From: Phenylobacterium sp. RIFCSPHIGHO2_01_FULL_69_31 | Lineage (GTDB): Bacteria; Pseudomonadota; Alphaproteobacteria; Caulobacterales; Caulobacteraceae | Reading direction: 5' to 3' | Assembly: GCF_001824475.1 (NCBI RefSeq) | Contig: NZ_MHXN01000032.1 | Span: 1-64,000 of the forward strand | Length of the DNA: 64,000 bases | Part shown: positions 55,853 to 64,000 of the stretch, piece after piece | Position numbering within the stretch: the first letter of the stretch is position 1 | How the letters are laid out: the number at the start of each line of letters is the position of its first letter | The notes under the pieces: generated by a model | The model's input: only the letters and a program-made list of their open reading frames with translations | Told to the model about the DNA's origin: nothing | The model's database searches: none | Made by a program: the position numbers and the translations under genes

Positions 55853-56491
55853 TCAGTGCGCGGGCTCGTCCTCGCCCAGGAAATCGACATGGAATTCGGG
55901 CGCGTCGGCCTCCAGCGGGTCCTCGTCGGCGCCCAGCGCGTTGGGATCGGGCATGGCGAAATCGGGCGGCAGGTCCAGCGACAGCAGGCCCGCGGCCTTC
56001 ATCTCCGCCATGCCCGGCAGGTCGGCGAGGCTGGCCAGGCCATAGTGTTCCAGGAAGGCGTCGGTGGTGCCGAAGGTGACCGGGCGGCCCGGGGTGCGCC
56101 GGCGGCCGCGCATCTTAACGAGGCCCAGCTCCAGCAGGACGTCCAGGGTGCCCCGGCTGGCCTGCACGCCGCGCACGGCCTCGATCTCCGCGCGGGTGAC
56201 GGGCTGGTGGTAGGCGATGATGGCCAGCGTCTCCTGCGCGGCCTTCGAGAGGCGCCGCGGCTCGTCGCGCTCCTCGGTCATCAGCCAGGCGAGGTCCTCG
56301 GCGGTCTGGAAGCGCCATCCCCCCGCGACGTTGGCCAACACCACGCCGCGGCCTGCGTAGAGATCGGAAAGCTCGGCGAGGCCGCCCTCGACGTCGGCGC
56401 CCTCCAGAAGTCGTTTGGCCAGGTCCTCGACCGTCAGCGGCCCGGAGGCGGCGAACAGCAGGGCCTCGATCTCGCGCGCGGTCTCGCTCAT
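55853..56491 (-). CDS. scpB: Segregation and condensation protein ScpB
   Basis: A 212-residue winged-helix partner of ScpA and SMC in chromosome condensation. Typical segments are EIEALLFAASGPLTVEDLAKRL, GGWRFQTAEDLAWLM, LSKAAQETLAIIAYHQPVTRAEIEAVRGVQASRGTLDVLLELGLVKMRGRRRTPGRPVTFGTTDAFLEHYGLASLADLP. The acidic tail is common in alphaproteobacteria. The ATG overlaps the scpA stop by 4 bases (ATGA), so the two are coupled. The open frame upstream is a shadow inside scpA. Confidence 0.94.
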   Translation of the reverse strand: MSETAREIEALLFAASGPLTVEDLAKRLLEGADVEGGLAELSDLYAGRGVVLANVAGGWRFQTAEDLAWLMTEERDEPRRLSKAAQETLAIIAYHQPVTRAEIEAVRGVQASRGTLDVLLELGLVKMRGRRRTPGRPVTFGTTDAFLEHYGLASLADLPGMAEMKAAGLLSLDLPPDFAMPDPNALGADEDPLEADAPEFHVDFLGEDEPAH

Positions 56492-57297
56492 GCCGCCACC
56501 CCACCCTTGCGGGCCCGCAGATAGATGTCGGCGAATGCCTCCAACTGGCGGGCTTCGAGCGCCCCCTCCTTCACCAGCTCCAGGCTGGCCGAGAGGGTCG
56601 AGGCCACATAGGAGGCGCGGCTGGGCCCGGCGGTCGGGGTTCCCATCGGCGCGACCCCGGTCAAGGGCGTCCAGCGGTCGAGGTCGGGCAGCAGGCGGCG
56701 CAGGCGGTCGCGGGCGTCCTCCAGGGGATAGGCAGTCGGAACCTGGGGCTTGTAGCTCCGCTGCGCCTCCTTCTGGCGTTGGGCGATATAGGCGCTCATC
56801 AGGCCGTAGAGGTCGCCTTCGAGTCGCCCTGACGGAACGATGCGGATGGCCTCGGGGTCGCCGCGGCCGAAGACATCCCGGCCCAGTTGCGGTCCGGTCA
56901 TCAGCTTTTCGGCGGCGTTCCGCATCGCTTCGAGCTTGGCCAGGCGGAAGGCCAGGCGCTGGGCCATCTCCTCGGCGGGCGGCTCCTCGGCCTTCGGCTG
57001 CTCGGGCTTGGGCAGCAGCAGGCGCGACTTCAGGTAGGCGAGCCAGGCCGCCATCACGAGGTAGTCGGCGGCGAGGCTGAAGCGGCGGCGGCGCGCCTCC
57101 TGCACGAAGGCGAGGTACTGCTCGGCCAGCTTCAGGATCGAAAGCTGCAGCAGGTCGACCTTCTGGGTGCGGGCCAGCGCCAGCAGGACGTGCAGCGGCC
57201 CCTCGTACCCCTCGAGATCGACGATCAGCGCCTCGCCGTCCTCGGCCGCGTGGCTGGCCGCGGCGAAGTCGAGAGAAGGTTGGAAGCCGCCGCTCAT
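56488..57297 (-). CDS. scpA: Segregation and condensation protein ScpA
   Basis: A 269-residue kleisin subunit. The hallmark EALIVDLEGYEGPLHVLLALARTQKVDLLQLSILKLAEQYLAFV starts near residue 22, followed by DYLVMAAWLAYLKSRLLLP, and the C-terminal winged-helix part STLSASLELVKEGALEARQLEAFADIYLRARK. Length is typical of alphaproteobacteria. Its start overlaps the nagZ stop by 4 bases. Confidence 0.95.
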   Translation of the reverse strand: MSGGFQPSLDFAAASHAAEDGEALIVDLEGYEGPLHVLLALARTQKVDLLQLSILKLAEQYLAFVQEARRRRFSLAADYLVMAAWLAYLKSRLLLPKPEQPKAEEPPAEEMAQRLAFRLAKLEAMRNAAEKLMTGPQLGRDVFGRGDPEAIRIVPSGRLEGDLYGLMSAYIAQRQKEAQRSYKPQVPTAYPLEDARDRLRRLLPDLDRWTPLTGVAPMGTPTAGPSRASYVASTLSASLELVKEGALEARQLEAFADIYLRARKGGVAA

Positions 57298-58301
57298 GCC
57301 GCCAGCCTACCGCCGAACGCCGCAGCGAAGCGAGCGCGGCCCTCGGCCACATCAAACGGTTCGGGCGTCCGGGGCCGGCGCGCCAGCGCGGCCCCCGCGC
57401 GGCGCTGGGCCTGCCCGCTCAGAACACCGGCTCCTGCGGCAACGGCCTGCATCTCGCCCATGTCGCCGTTGCAGTGGAGCACCACATCGCAGCCCGCGGC
57501 GCGCGCAGTCTCGGCGCGCTCGCGGAATCCGCCGGAGAGCGCGCCCATCGAGATGTCGTCGCTCATCAGGAGCCCGTCGAAACCGATCGCCTTGCGCACG
57601 GCGCGGCGGATCACCGTGGAGGACAGGGTCGCCGGCCGGCGCGGATCGATCGCGGCGTAGACCACGTGCGCGGTCATCGCCATCGGCATGTCCGAAAGCG
57701 CGCGGAATGGCGCGAAGTCCCAGCCGTCGAGCTCATCCCACGGGGCCTCGACCACCGGCAGCGCCTGATGGCTGTCGGCGCGGGCCCGGCCGTGGCCAGG
57801 AATGTGCTTGAGCATCGGCAGAACCCCGCCGGCGATGAGGCCCTCGGCCGCGGCGCGGCCGAGAACGGCCACCTCATCCGGCGTCTCGGCATAGGCGCGA
57901 TCGCCGATGACCTCGTGCCCGTCCGGCGCCGGAACATCCAGGACCGGGAGGCAGTCGGCGTCGACGCCAACGGCGGCCAGGTCGTGGGCCATTAGTCGCG
58001 CGCCGAGGCGGGCGATCTCGGGACGTCCCAGCGCGGCATAGGCCCGCGCCGAGGGGTAAGCCGGCCAGTGGGGGGGACGCAGGCGTTGCACCCGCCCGCC
58101 CTCCTGGTCGACCAGGATCGGCGCCTCGTCACGGCCGACCGCCTCGCGGAGGGCGGTCGTCAGCGCCCTCACCTGCGCCGGCGTTTCGACATTGCGGGCG
58201 AAGAGGATGAACCCCCAGGGACGTGCATCGGCGAAGAACGCCTTTTCGGCCGGCGTCAGCATCGGGCCCGAACAGCCCAGGATGCAGGCCCCGATCGTCA
58301 C
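57294..58301 (-). CDS. nagZ: Beta-N-acetylhexosaminidase NagZ
   Basis: A 335-residue cytoplasmic glycoside hydrolase family 3 enzyme that removes GlcNAc from 1,6-anhydro-muropeptides. The family hallmark KHIPGHGRARADSHQALPVV and LLMSDDISMGALSGG (Asp nucleophile) are intact, with AFFADARPWGFILFARNVETPAQVRALT near the start. The GTG start overlaps the SPOR gene stop. Together with mpl at 8 kb it indicates peptidoglycan recycling. Confidence 0.95.
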   Translation of the reverse strand: MTIGACILGCSGPMLTPAEKAFFADARPWGFILFARNVETPAQVRALTTALREAVGRDEAPILVDQEGGRVQRLRPPHWPAYPSARAYAALGRPEIARLGARLMAHDLAAVGVDADCLPVLDVPAPDGHEVIGDRAYAETPDEVAVLGRAAAEGLIAGGVLPMLKHIPGHGRARADSHQALPVVEAPWDELDGWDFAPFRALSDMPMAMTAHVVYAAIDPRRPATLSSTVIRRAVRKAIGFDGLLMSDDISMGALSGGFRERAETARAAGCDVVLHCNGDMGEMQAVAAGAGVLSGQAQRRAGAALARRPRTPEPFDVAEGRARFAAAFGGRLAA

Positions 58302-59119
58302 CGGACGAAGCAGCTCTTCCCGGCGGCCTGGAGCTTGGCGCAGAAGGCCTGGGCGTCGGCCCGCGAGGCGAAGCCGGTGACCGCCGTGCGATAGAGCGTG
58401 CCGCCGTTCTTCTCGATCTTCTCGACGCTCTTGCCCTTGCCGGCGCCGAGGCCCGGGACGGCCGAGACGGCGTCCTTCCAGGCCTTGTCCGCCAGGGCGG
58501 TGGACGAGACGGCGCCGATCTGCACCACGGCCCCGCCGGCGGCGGGCTTGGCGGCCGGCGCCGGCTCGGTCTTCTGGACGGCTGGCGGCGCGGGTTTCGG
58601 CGCGGGCGGCGCGGCGGCGACCTTCTGGGCCGGAGCCGGCGCGGCCTTCTGAACAGGCGCCGGCGGTATGGCCGGCTTCAGCGCCTGGGAGGTGGCGGGC
58701 GGCGGGGCGGCCTGGACGGGCGGCGCCTGGGTCACCACGACCTTGGGCGTGGGCATGGGCCGCGGCGCGGGCTCCTCCGGCGGCGGCGTGAACGTGGGCG
58801 CCACCGTCTCCATCGGGGCGCTCTCGTCAGAGCGGTAGATCTGCAGCCCGGCGGCGGGATCCTGCGGCTGCGCCTCCGGCGGCGCAGCGGACTTGATGCC
58901 GGCGACCGGCTCGCCCACCGTCTGCGGCGCCTGGCCCGCCTGGCGCACGCCCGACTGGTAGAAGACGAAGATGGCCGCCACCAGCGCCGCCAAGACCAGC
59001 ACGCTGAGGATCAGGGTGAACGGGATCGGCCGGGCGCCGCGCACAGGCTCGCGCGGGTCGAAGCTCAGCGGGGCGTCGGCGGTGGGCGGCGTATAGGCGC
59101 CGCGCTCGTGGTCGGACAT
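58298..59119 (-). CDS. SPOR domain protein
   Basis: A 273-residue single-spanning protein: short cytoplasmic N-terminus, helix FTLILSVLVLAALVAAIFVFYQSGV, a Pro/Ala-rich periplasmic linker and a C-terminal SPOR domain (GGAVVQIGAVSSTALADKAWKDAVSAVPGLGAGKGKSVEKIEKNGGTLYRTAVTGFASRADAQAFCAKLQAAGKSCFVR). SPOR domains bind denuded glycan strands at the division site, so it is probably a divisome-associated protein. Confidence 0.9.
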   Translation of the reverse strand: MSDHERGAYTPPTADAPLSFDPREPVRGARPIPFTLILSVLVLAALVAAIFVFYQSGVRQAGQAPQTVGEPVAGIKSAAPPEAQPQDPAAGLQIYRSDESAPMETVAPTFTPPPEEPAPRPMPTPKVVVTQAPPVQAAPPPATSQALKPAIPPAPVQKAAPAPAQKVAAAPPAPKPAPPAVQKTEPAPAAKPAAGGAVVQIGAVSSTALADKAWKDAVSAVPGLGAGKGKSVEKIEKNGGTLYRTAVTGFASRADAQAFCAKLQAAGKSCFVR

Positions 59120-59229
59120 CGCGAGGGCTCCGAGAGGCTCAAACAGCGCGAATCGCGCGCGTTCGGAGACAGTCTATCGGAGGTCGCAAGGACCGGAGTG
59201 TGGCGGGCCGCCGATTTCTGTGGGTGAGA

Positions 59230-59454
59230 CTACAGGCCCTCGAGATCGGTGGTGTCCATGCCATAGCGATGGAACAGCGCCCGCAGCTCCCGCACCTCGT
59301 CGCCCGAAGCCTTGCCGGGCCGAAGCTGGATCTCGACGTTGCGTCCCCGGTTCGCGGCGCGCTGGACGGCCGAGATCTTCTTCAGCCACCAGTAGAAGGC
59401 GCCCTCGTCGCCCGGCGAGTGAAAGATCGGCCCGCGGACGGACAGCACCGTCAC
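59230..59454 (-). CDS. Small hypothetical protein, 74 aa
   Basis: A 74-residue frame starting with GTG at 59454, 3 bases after the dGTPase stop, so it looks translationally coupled. Sequence features are a mixed alpha/beta profile (LSVRGPIFHSPGDEGAFYWWLKKISAVQRAANRGRNVEIQL) with no known motif. I recall argS at this place in related alphaproteobacteria. The 110 bases between it and the SPOR gene show no other feature. Confidence 0.6.
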   Translation of the reverse strand: MTVLSVRGPIFHSPGDEGAFYWWLKKISAVQRAANRGRNVEIQLRPGKASGDEVRELRALFHRYGMDTTDLEGL

Positions 59455-59457
59455 GCT

Positions 59458-60636
59458 TCAGCCCCAGACGTCGAGATGGAACAGCTTCCGGTGCTCCTCG
59501 ATGGCGAAACGATCGGTCATGCCGCCGATATAGTCGCAGACCACCCTCGCCCGCCCCGCTTCGTCGCGGCCTTGTGCGCGGGCGAACCATTCGGCCGGCA
59601 GGACGTCGGGCTCGGCCATGAACAGCTGGAACATCTCGGCCAGCATCCGGCGTGCCTGGCTGCGGGTGCGGTTCACCTTCCAGTGCCGGTACATCCGCTC
59701 CATCAGGAACGCCCGCAGGGCGCCGAGGTCCTCCACCATGTCGCGGGAGAACGACACGAGGGCATGGCCCAGCATCCGCACGTCCTCGGGCGAGCCGACC
59801 TTGCCGGCGGCGGCCCGACGGCCGGTCTCGGCGATGACGTCGTCGGCCATGGCGCCGATCATCCGGCGCACGGCTTCGAGCCGTAGGATGCCCGGCTCGC
59901 AATCGGGATAGTCGGCCCGCGCGCTGACGACATGCGGCCCGATCAGGGGCACCTCGGCCAGTTCGTCCAGATTGAACAGGCCGGCGAGGACGCCGTCGTC
60001 GACGTCGTGGTTGTTGTAGGCGATGTCGTCGGCCAGGGCCGCGACCTGGGCCTCGGCCGAGGCCCAGGTGTCCAGGCGCAGACCATACTGGGCGTCGAAC
60101 TCGGAGATCGCGCTCCAGGACGGCTTGGCCAGCTGGTCGACCACGGGGCCGTTGTGCTTGATGACCCCTTCCAGCGTCTCCCACGTCAGGTTCAGGCCGT
60201 CGAAGCGTGGGTAGCGGCGCTCCAGCTTCGTCACCACCCGGAACGTCTGGACGTTGTGGTCGAAGCCGCCGTAGCCCTGCATCTGGACCTGAAGCTCGTC
60301 TTCGCCGGCGTGGCCGAAGGGCGGATGCCCCAGGTCGTGGGCAAGGGCGATGGTCTCCGCCAGGTCCGGGTCCAGGCCCATCGCCGTCGCCAGGGAGCGG
60401 GCGATCTGGGCCACCTCCAGGCTGTGGGTCAGCCGCGTGCGGAAGTGGTCGCCCTCGTGCGCCACGAACACCTGCGTCTTCTCCTTCAGCCGGCGGAACG
60501 CCGTCGAATGGATGATCCGGTCGCGGTCGCGGGCGAAGTCGGTGCGGGTGCGGCTCGCCGCCTCGGGAACCTTGCGGCCGCGCGAGGCGGCCGGGTTCTC
60601 CGCGAACGGAGCGCGAGCAGGGATAGGTGACGCCAT
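59458..60636 (-). CDS. dgt: Deoxyguanosinetriphosphate triphosphohydrolase-like protein
   Basis: A 392-residue HD-domain hydrolase of the dGTPase family that splits dNTPs into deoxynucleoside and tripolyphosphate. Motifs are [45 protein letters not shown] (first His), [19 protein letters not shown] (HD pair), and the C-terminal [17 protein letters not shown] chose the ATG at 60636; a TTG at 60639 extends it by one codon. It is followed at once by the 74-residue gene. Confidence 0.93.
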   Translation of the reverse strand: MASPIPARAPFAENPAASRGRKVPEAASRTRTDFARDRDRIIHSTAFRRLKEKTQVFVAHEGDHFRTRLTHSLEVAQIARSLATAMGLDPDLAETIALAHDLGHPPFGHAGEDELQVQMQGYGGFDHNVQTFRVVTKLERRYPRFDGLNLTWETLEGVIKHNGPVVDQLAKPSWSAISEFDAQYGLRLDTWASAEAQVAALADDIAYNNHDVDDGVLAGLFNLDELAEVPLIGPHVVSARADYPDCEPGILRLEAVRRMIGAMADDVIAETGRRAAAGKVGSPEDVRMLGHALVSFSRDMVEDLGALRAFLMERMYRHWKVNRTRSQARRMLAEMFQLFMAEPDVLPAEWFARAQGRDEAGRARVVCDYIGGMTDRFAIEEHRKLFHLDVWG

Positions 60637-60717
60637 CAAACCATTCTATTCAGGGCCCCTTGGTCGGGGCCGCGCAGGCCCTCATATAGTCCACGGCAGA
60701 CATTCGTCTAACAGAGC

Positions 60718-61050
60718 ATGACCACGACCGACCTCACCCTCTCCTCCGCCGCGGCGGAACGCATCCGCGCCATCGGCGCCGCGGAAGGCCGCGACGTGAT
60801 GCTGCGCGTCGCCGTCGAGGGCGGCGGCTGTTCGGGCTTCCAGTACCAGTTCGACCTCGTCGACACTGCGGAGGACGACGATCTCAGGATCGAACGCGAC
60901 GGCGCCGCGGCCCTGGTGGACGTGGTGTCCCTGGCGCTGCTGAAGGGCTCGGAGATCGATTTCGTCGACGAGCTGGCCGGGGCCGAATTCCGCGTGCGCA
61001 ACCCGAACGCCAAGTCCAGCTGCGGCTGCGGCGTCAGCTTCTCAATCTAG
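60718..61050 (+). CDS. erpA: Iron-sulfur cluster insertion protein ErpA
   Basis: A 110-residue A-type carrier protein that passes iron-sulfur clusters to target enzymes. The three conserved cysteines are present: Cys38 in GGGCSGFQYQF, and Cys102 and Cys104 in SSCGCGVSF. The length and the C-terminal pattern FRVRNPNAKSSCGCG fit ErpA/IscA; ErpA is more common as a stand-alone gene. It is divergent from dgt and convergent with the next gene. Confidence 0.92.
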   Translation: MTTTDLTLSSAAAERIRAIGAAEGRDVMLRVAVEGGGCSGFQYQFDLVDTAEDDDLRIERDGAAALVDVVSLALLKGSEIDFVDELAGAEFRVRNPNAKSSCGCGVSFSI

Positions 61051-61797
61051 CGGCCGCGAACCGGGCGGCAGGGCCTCGGTCTCGGTGATCTTCACGTCCG
61101 CGGGCGGGCGGAACAGCTCGGGATCGTCGGGCAGGCCGCGCCGGTACTCATCATAGCGGATGATGTAGGCGGGCCGGCCGTCGCGCACATAGGTGATCAT
61201 GAACGGCTCGCCCGAGCGGTCGTCCATCAGGATCGCCAGGCTGTGCGTCCCGAGGGTGTAGGTATGGATGCCGGCCGCCACCGCGCCCCATCGGATCGTC
61301 CTCTGCGCCACCGGCGCGCGGACGGCGACGAACTCGGCCTCGCACCCGTACTCCAGCGCCATGAACTGCGGCGGCGAACCCGCTGGCAGGATCGGCGCGC
61401 GGACCTCGTACACCGGCCCCTTGTCCAGCGTGTGCCCGCCCGTGCGGCTGGCCAGGTCGATCATCCACACGTCTGGTTCGGAGACCAGGAACAACGCCTG
61501 GCGGGCCATGGGCTCCTTCGGATCCTGTACGCTGGCGGCCACCACCGGCTGCTCCACGGTGCGTAGATGGCGCCCGCCCTTGCGCCAGATCCGCCGGGGT
61601 TGCGCCCGGTGGTCCGCCGCCTGCAGCCCGGGGGTGATGTTGCGCACCGTCATGCTGACCAGCGACTGCGGCTGGCAGGGCGGCACCGCGGCGGCGACCT
61701 CGGGCTTTGGCGGCGGGATGATCGGCGGGACGTCCTGGGCCTGGGCCGCGCTGGCGACGAGGGCGATGAGGATCGCGAGGGGCTTTGACGACGCCAT
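61042..61797 (-). CDS. Conserved secreted protein of unknown function
   Basis: A 251-residue exported protein with a Sec signal peptide (MASSKPLAILIALVASAAQA before QDVPP) and a beta-rich mature part (GVMLRT-like strands, SLVSMTVRNITPGLQ, LVSEPDVWMIDLASRTGG, HTYTLGTHSLAILMDDRSGEPFMITYVRDGRPAYIIRYDEYRRGLPDDPELFRPPADV). A faint likeness to TrbG/VirB9-type beta domains was considered, but no conjugation genes are near, so I give no name. I chose the ATG at 61797; the frame opens at 61815. It overlaps erpA by 9 bases. Confidence 0.65.
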   Translation of the reverse strand: MASSKPLAILIALVASAAQAQDVPPIIPPPKPEVAAAVPPCQPQSLVSMTVRNITPGLQAADHRAQPRRIWRKGGRHLRTVEQPVVAASVQDPKEPMARQALFLVSEPDVWMIDLASRTGGHTLDKGPVYEVRAPILPAGSPPQFMALEYGCEAEFVAVRAPVAQRTIRWGAVAAGIHTYTLGTHSLAILMDDRSGEPFMITYVRDGRPAYIIRYDEYRRGLPDDPELFRPPADVKITETEALPPGSRPLD

Positions 61798-61920
61798 GGG
61801 CGCACCAGGGGCCACGCCCGGCCTCGACGGTCAAGCCGGCGTCGCCAAGCGGCCCACCAAAGCCGTTGAGCGACGCGCCACGCGCCCCTAGGTTCGCCAC
61901 CGACTTCGCCGGAGCCCTCG

Positions 61921-62700
61921 ATGCGCATCGCCACCTGGAACGTGAACTCGGTCAACGCCCGGCTGGAGACGGTGGTCCGGTGGTTCGAGGAGGCCAAGCC
62001 GGACGTCGTCTGCCTGCAGGAGATCAAGTGCGTCGACGAAAAGTTCCCGTCGGAAGCCTTTGAACGACTTGGCTATAACGTCGCCGTCCACGGCCAGAAG
62101 ACCTACAATGGCGTGGCCCTCCTTTCGAAGACGCCTCTGGAGGACGTCCGGCGCGGCCTGCCGGGCGATGAGACCGACGAGCAGGCCCGCTACATCGAGG
62201 CGCTGGTCTCCGGACCGGAGCCGGTGCGCGTGGCGTCGATCTACCTGCCCAACGGCAATCCCATCGCCACCGAGAAGTTTGCCTACAAGATGGGCTGGAT
62301 GTCGCGGCTGAACGCGCACGCCCGCGATCTGCTGGCCCTGGAGGAGCCGTTCGTCCTGGCCGGCGACTACAACGTGATCCCCGAGCCGCGCGACGCCGAG
62401 TTTCCCGCCAACTGGACGGGCGACGCCCTGTTCCAGCCCGAGAGCCGCGCGGCGTTCCGGGCGCTGAAGAGCCTGGGCCTGACAGAGGCCTATCTGCAGG
62501 CCGACGGGGCGCCCGGAGCCTACACCTTCTGGGACTATCAGGCCGGCGCCTGGCAGCGGAACAACGGCATCCGCATCGACCATGCCCTGCTCTCGCCCCA
62601 AGCCGCCGACCGGCTGGTGGGCGTCTCTATCCACCGCGACGTGCGCGCCTGGGAAAAACCGTCGGACCACGTGCCGCTCGTGGTGGAGCTGGACGGCTAA
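61921..62700 (+). CDS. xthA: Exodeoxyribonuclease III
   Basis: A 259-residue AP endonuclease/3'-exonuclease of base excision repair. The family start MRIATWNVNSVNARLETVVRWFEEAKPDVVCLQEIKCVDEKFP contains the metal-binding Asn7 and Glu34-type residue; YNGVALLSK, FVLAGDYNVIPEPRD (Asp-x-Asn), and the C-terminal RIDHALLSPQAAD with KPSDHVPLVVELDG (catalytic Asp-His) are all present. It is probably monocistronic. Confidence 0.96.
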   Translation: MRIATWNVNSVNARLETVVRWFEEAKPDVVCLQEIKCVDEKFPSEAFERLGYNVAVHGQKTYNGVALLSKTPLEDVRRGLPGDETDEQARYIEALVSGPEPVRVASIYLPNGNPIATEKFAYKMGWMSRLNAHARDLLALEEPFVLAGDYNVIPEPRDAEFPANWTGDALFQPESRAAFRALKSLGLTEAYLQADGAPGAYTFWDYQAGAWQRNNGIRIDHALLSPQAADRLVGVSIHRDVRAWEKPSDHVPLVVELDG

Positions 62701-62743
62701 CCCCGGCCTTAGCCGACTCAGTGAAACGGCGTAGCCTCGTTAG

Positions 62744-63406
62744 ATGGACGAGGTCGCGCGGCTCCTGACGCTGCTCGCGCTCCTGGGCGGCGCGATGACG
62801 CTCCTGGGCGGCGCCTGCGTCTGGTTCCTCGACGAGGCCCGCCGGATCCGCCGCACCTTGACCCAGGCGCTGGGCGCCGTGCCCCAGCCGATGCTGGTGG
62901 CGCGGGGCCGCGGCGTCGGCATCGGCTTCGACCTGACGCGCAACTTGGTCGTGGTCACCTGGGATCGTGGCGGCTGGCAGCTCACCTACCGCCTGGACGA
63001 ACTGGTCGGCGCCGAGCTGATCGTGGACCGGCAGGTGGCCGCTCGCGCGTTCCGGGGCGAGCCGCGCCGTGCGCTGGACCAGCTGTCCGACCCGCAAGAG
63101 CGCGTCCGGCTAAGGTTCGTCTTCGACGACCCCGGCCATCCCGACTTCGAGATCGACCTCTGGCTCGTCGAGGATGAAGGTCGCCGCGGCCGGCTCCAGG
63201 CCGACGAGGCGTTGCAGGAAGCCAACCGCTGGATGGCGCGGATGGAGTCCATCCTGCGCCGTCCCGTCGCCAAGCCCGCGCCACCCGTCCCGAGCGCCGC
63301 CGCGCCCCCGGCTCCGCCGCCCGCCCCGACGGCTCGCCGCGAGCCCGTGGGCCCGCTGTTCGGCGACGACTCCTATGAAGACGATGCCGAGGATGTTATT
63401 CGTTGA
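62744..63406 (+). CDS. Membrane-anchored protein of unknown function
   Basis: A 220-residue protein with one N-terminal membrane segment (LLTLLALLGGAMTLLGGACVWFL), a cytoplasmic-type alpha/beta domain (MLVARGRGVGIGFDLTRNLVVVTWDRGGWQLTYRLDELVGAELIVDRQ, RFVFDDPGHPDFEIDLWLVEDE) and a Pro/Ala-rich tail ending in acidic residues. It resembles small single-spanning proteins with unknown cytosolic domains. No function can be assigned. Confidence 0.7.
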   Translation: MDEVARLLTLLALLGGAMTLLGGACVWFLDEARRIRRTLTQALGAVPQPMLVARGRGVGIGFDLTRNLVVVTWDRGGWQLTYRLDELVGAELIVDRQVAARAFRGEPRRALDQLSDPQERVRLRFVFDDPGHPDFEIDLWLVEDEGRRGRLQADEALQEANRWMARMESILRRPVAKPAPPVPSAAAPPAPPPAPTARREPVGPLFGDDSYEDDAEDVIR

Positions 63407-63437
63407 CGGTGTAAATTCATAAGCGCGAGGATGCGCC

Positions 63438-64000
63438 ATGACGAACCTGCTCGCCGCCGCCGCCTTCTTCGTCCTGCTTCACCTGCTGGTGTCCGGCACC
63501 CGGATGCGCGACGCTCTGACCGGCCGCCTGGGGCAGAACCTGTACATGGGCCTGTTCTCCGCCGCCTCGTTGGCCGGCCTGGTCTGGCTGGGCATGGCCT
63601 TCGGCGACGCCCGGGGCGAGGCGTGGAACGCCGCCTATTGGAGCCTTACGCCAGCCACACGACACATCCAGCTCGGCCTGCAGCTCGTGGCCATGCTGCT
63701 GATCGTACCGGGCCTGACCACCCCCAATCCCACCAGCGTGCGGCAGGAGGGCGTGCTGGCCCGGCCCGACGCGGTGAAAGGCATGTTGCGGATCACGCGC
63801 CACCCGTTCCTGTGGGGCGTCGCGATCTGGGCGCTGGGCCATCTGCTGGTGAATGGCGACCGGGCCTCGCTCGTCCTGTTCGGCGCGATGTTCCTGCTGG
63901 CGCTGTTCGGAACGGCCAGCATCGACGCCAAGCGCAAGCGGACCCTGGGGCCCACCTGGGACGCCTTCGCCACCCAGACATCCAACGTTCCGTTCGCCGC
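63438..64000 (+). CDS. nnrU: NnrU family membrane protein (truncated at window end)
   Basis: The frame starts with ATG at 63438 and is still open at the window end, so the C-terminus is missing. Translation gives MTNLLAAAAFFVLLHLLVSGTRMRDALTGRLGQNLYMGLFSAASLAGLVWLGMAF, then LVAMLLIVPGLTTPNPT and the hallmark GMLRITRHPFLWGVAIWALGHLLVNGDRASLVLFGAMFLLALFG. This is the NnrU family, multi-spanning proteins required for denitrification in Rhodobacter and related to NnrS/isoprenylcysteine methyltransferase-like proteins. The physiological role here is unknown. Confidence 0.85.
   Translation, partial: MTNLLAAAAFFVLLHLLVSGTRMRDALTGRLGQNLYMGLFSAASLAGLVWLGMAFGDARGEAWNAAYWSLTPATRHIQLGLQLVAMLLIVPGLTTPNPTSVRQEGVLARPDAVKGMLRITRHPFLWGVAIWALGHLLVNGDRASLVLFGAMFLLALFGTASIDAKRKRTLGPTWDAFATQTSNVPFA

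Noticed and set aside
61042..61797. VirB9/TrbG conjugation protein
   Set aside because: Only a faint beta-strand likeness; no other conjugation gene is present in the window.

Overview
The window is ordinary chromosome of an alphaproteobacterium, most likely order Caulobacterales (Caulobacter/Phenylobacterium type). Coding sequence is GC-rich and densely packed. Markers for this placement are fliX divergent from flgI with a CtrA-type site and a sigma-54-type promoter between them, the flgI-flgJ/cheL-flbY operon, a DipM-type LysM/LytM division factor beside pcm-surE-serS-tatCBA-scpBA-nagZ, a GTTC-N7-GTTC LexA box before uvrA, and a perfect TTAA-N7-TTAAC CtrA box. No phage, insertion sequence, CRISPR array or plasmid function was seen.

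Layout. 0-4.8 kb: small hypothetical or stress genes (TfoX-N protein, YqeY), visibly less GC-rich, with a trypsin-like protease gene and copies of a short repeat. 4.8-8 kb: DUF6285 protein, APH-like kinase and acyl-CoA dehydrogenase, resembling the LvaB/LvaA/LvaC 4-hydroxyacyl-CoA module. 8-9.9 kb: mpl, a CtrA box followed by a hairpin and strong terminator (candidate small RNA), and tRNA-Asn. 10-16.5 kb: DedA protein, unknown protein, glyoxalase I and an RND efflux pair. 16.5-20 kb: GNAT, alternative oxidase plus group III truncated haemoglobin, Atm1-like ABC exporter. 20-25.5 kb: LOG protein, beta-barrel protein, LysR regulator, nadE. 25.6-28.7 kb: dksA and the fliX/flgI flagellar locus. 28.7-31.6 kb: nsrR with its operator and a group I truncated haemoglobin, then an FMN riboswitch controlling a RibH2-type lumazine synthase operon. 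31.6-42 kb: ABC-F ATPase, 2OG oxygenase, secreted proteins, uvrA, DUF885 protein, GST, membrane protein. 42-60.7 kb: trmFO, two homologues of mitochondrial complex I assembly factors, secF-secD-yajC, dipM, pcm, surE, serS, tatCBA, scpBA, nagZ, SPOR protein and dGTPase, mostly on the minus strand and often with start/stop overlaps. 60.7-64 kb: erpA, secreted protein, xthA, membrane-anchored protein and a truncated nnrU.

Functional themes are envelope biogenesis and division (Sec, Tat, DipM, NagZ, SPOR, ScpAB), flagellar P-ring assembly under CtrA and sigma-54, and nitric oxide or respiratory stress (NsrR/trHbI, AOX/trHbIII, NnrU). The least expected signals are the putative CtrA-controlled small RNA near 9.6 kb, the altered proton-relay residues in the RND permease, the NsrR operator-trHb unit, the AOX-trHbIII pair, and the missing argS between dgt and the SPOR gene, a place where I recall it in related genomes. 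Database and expression evidence could not be consulted; family names rest on motif recognition by eye.
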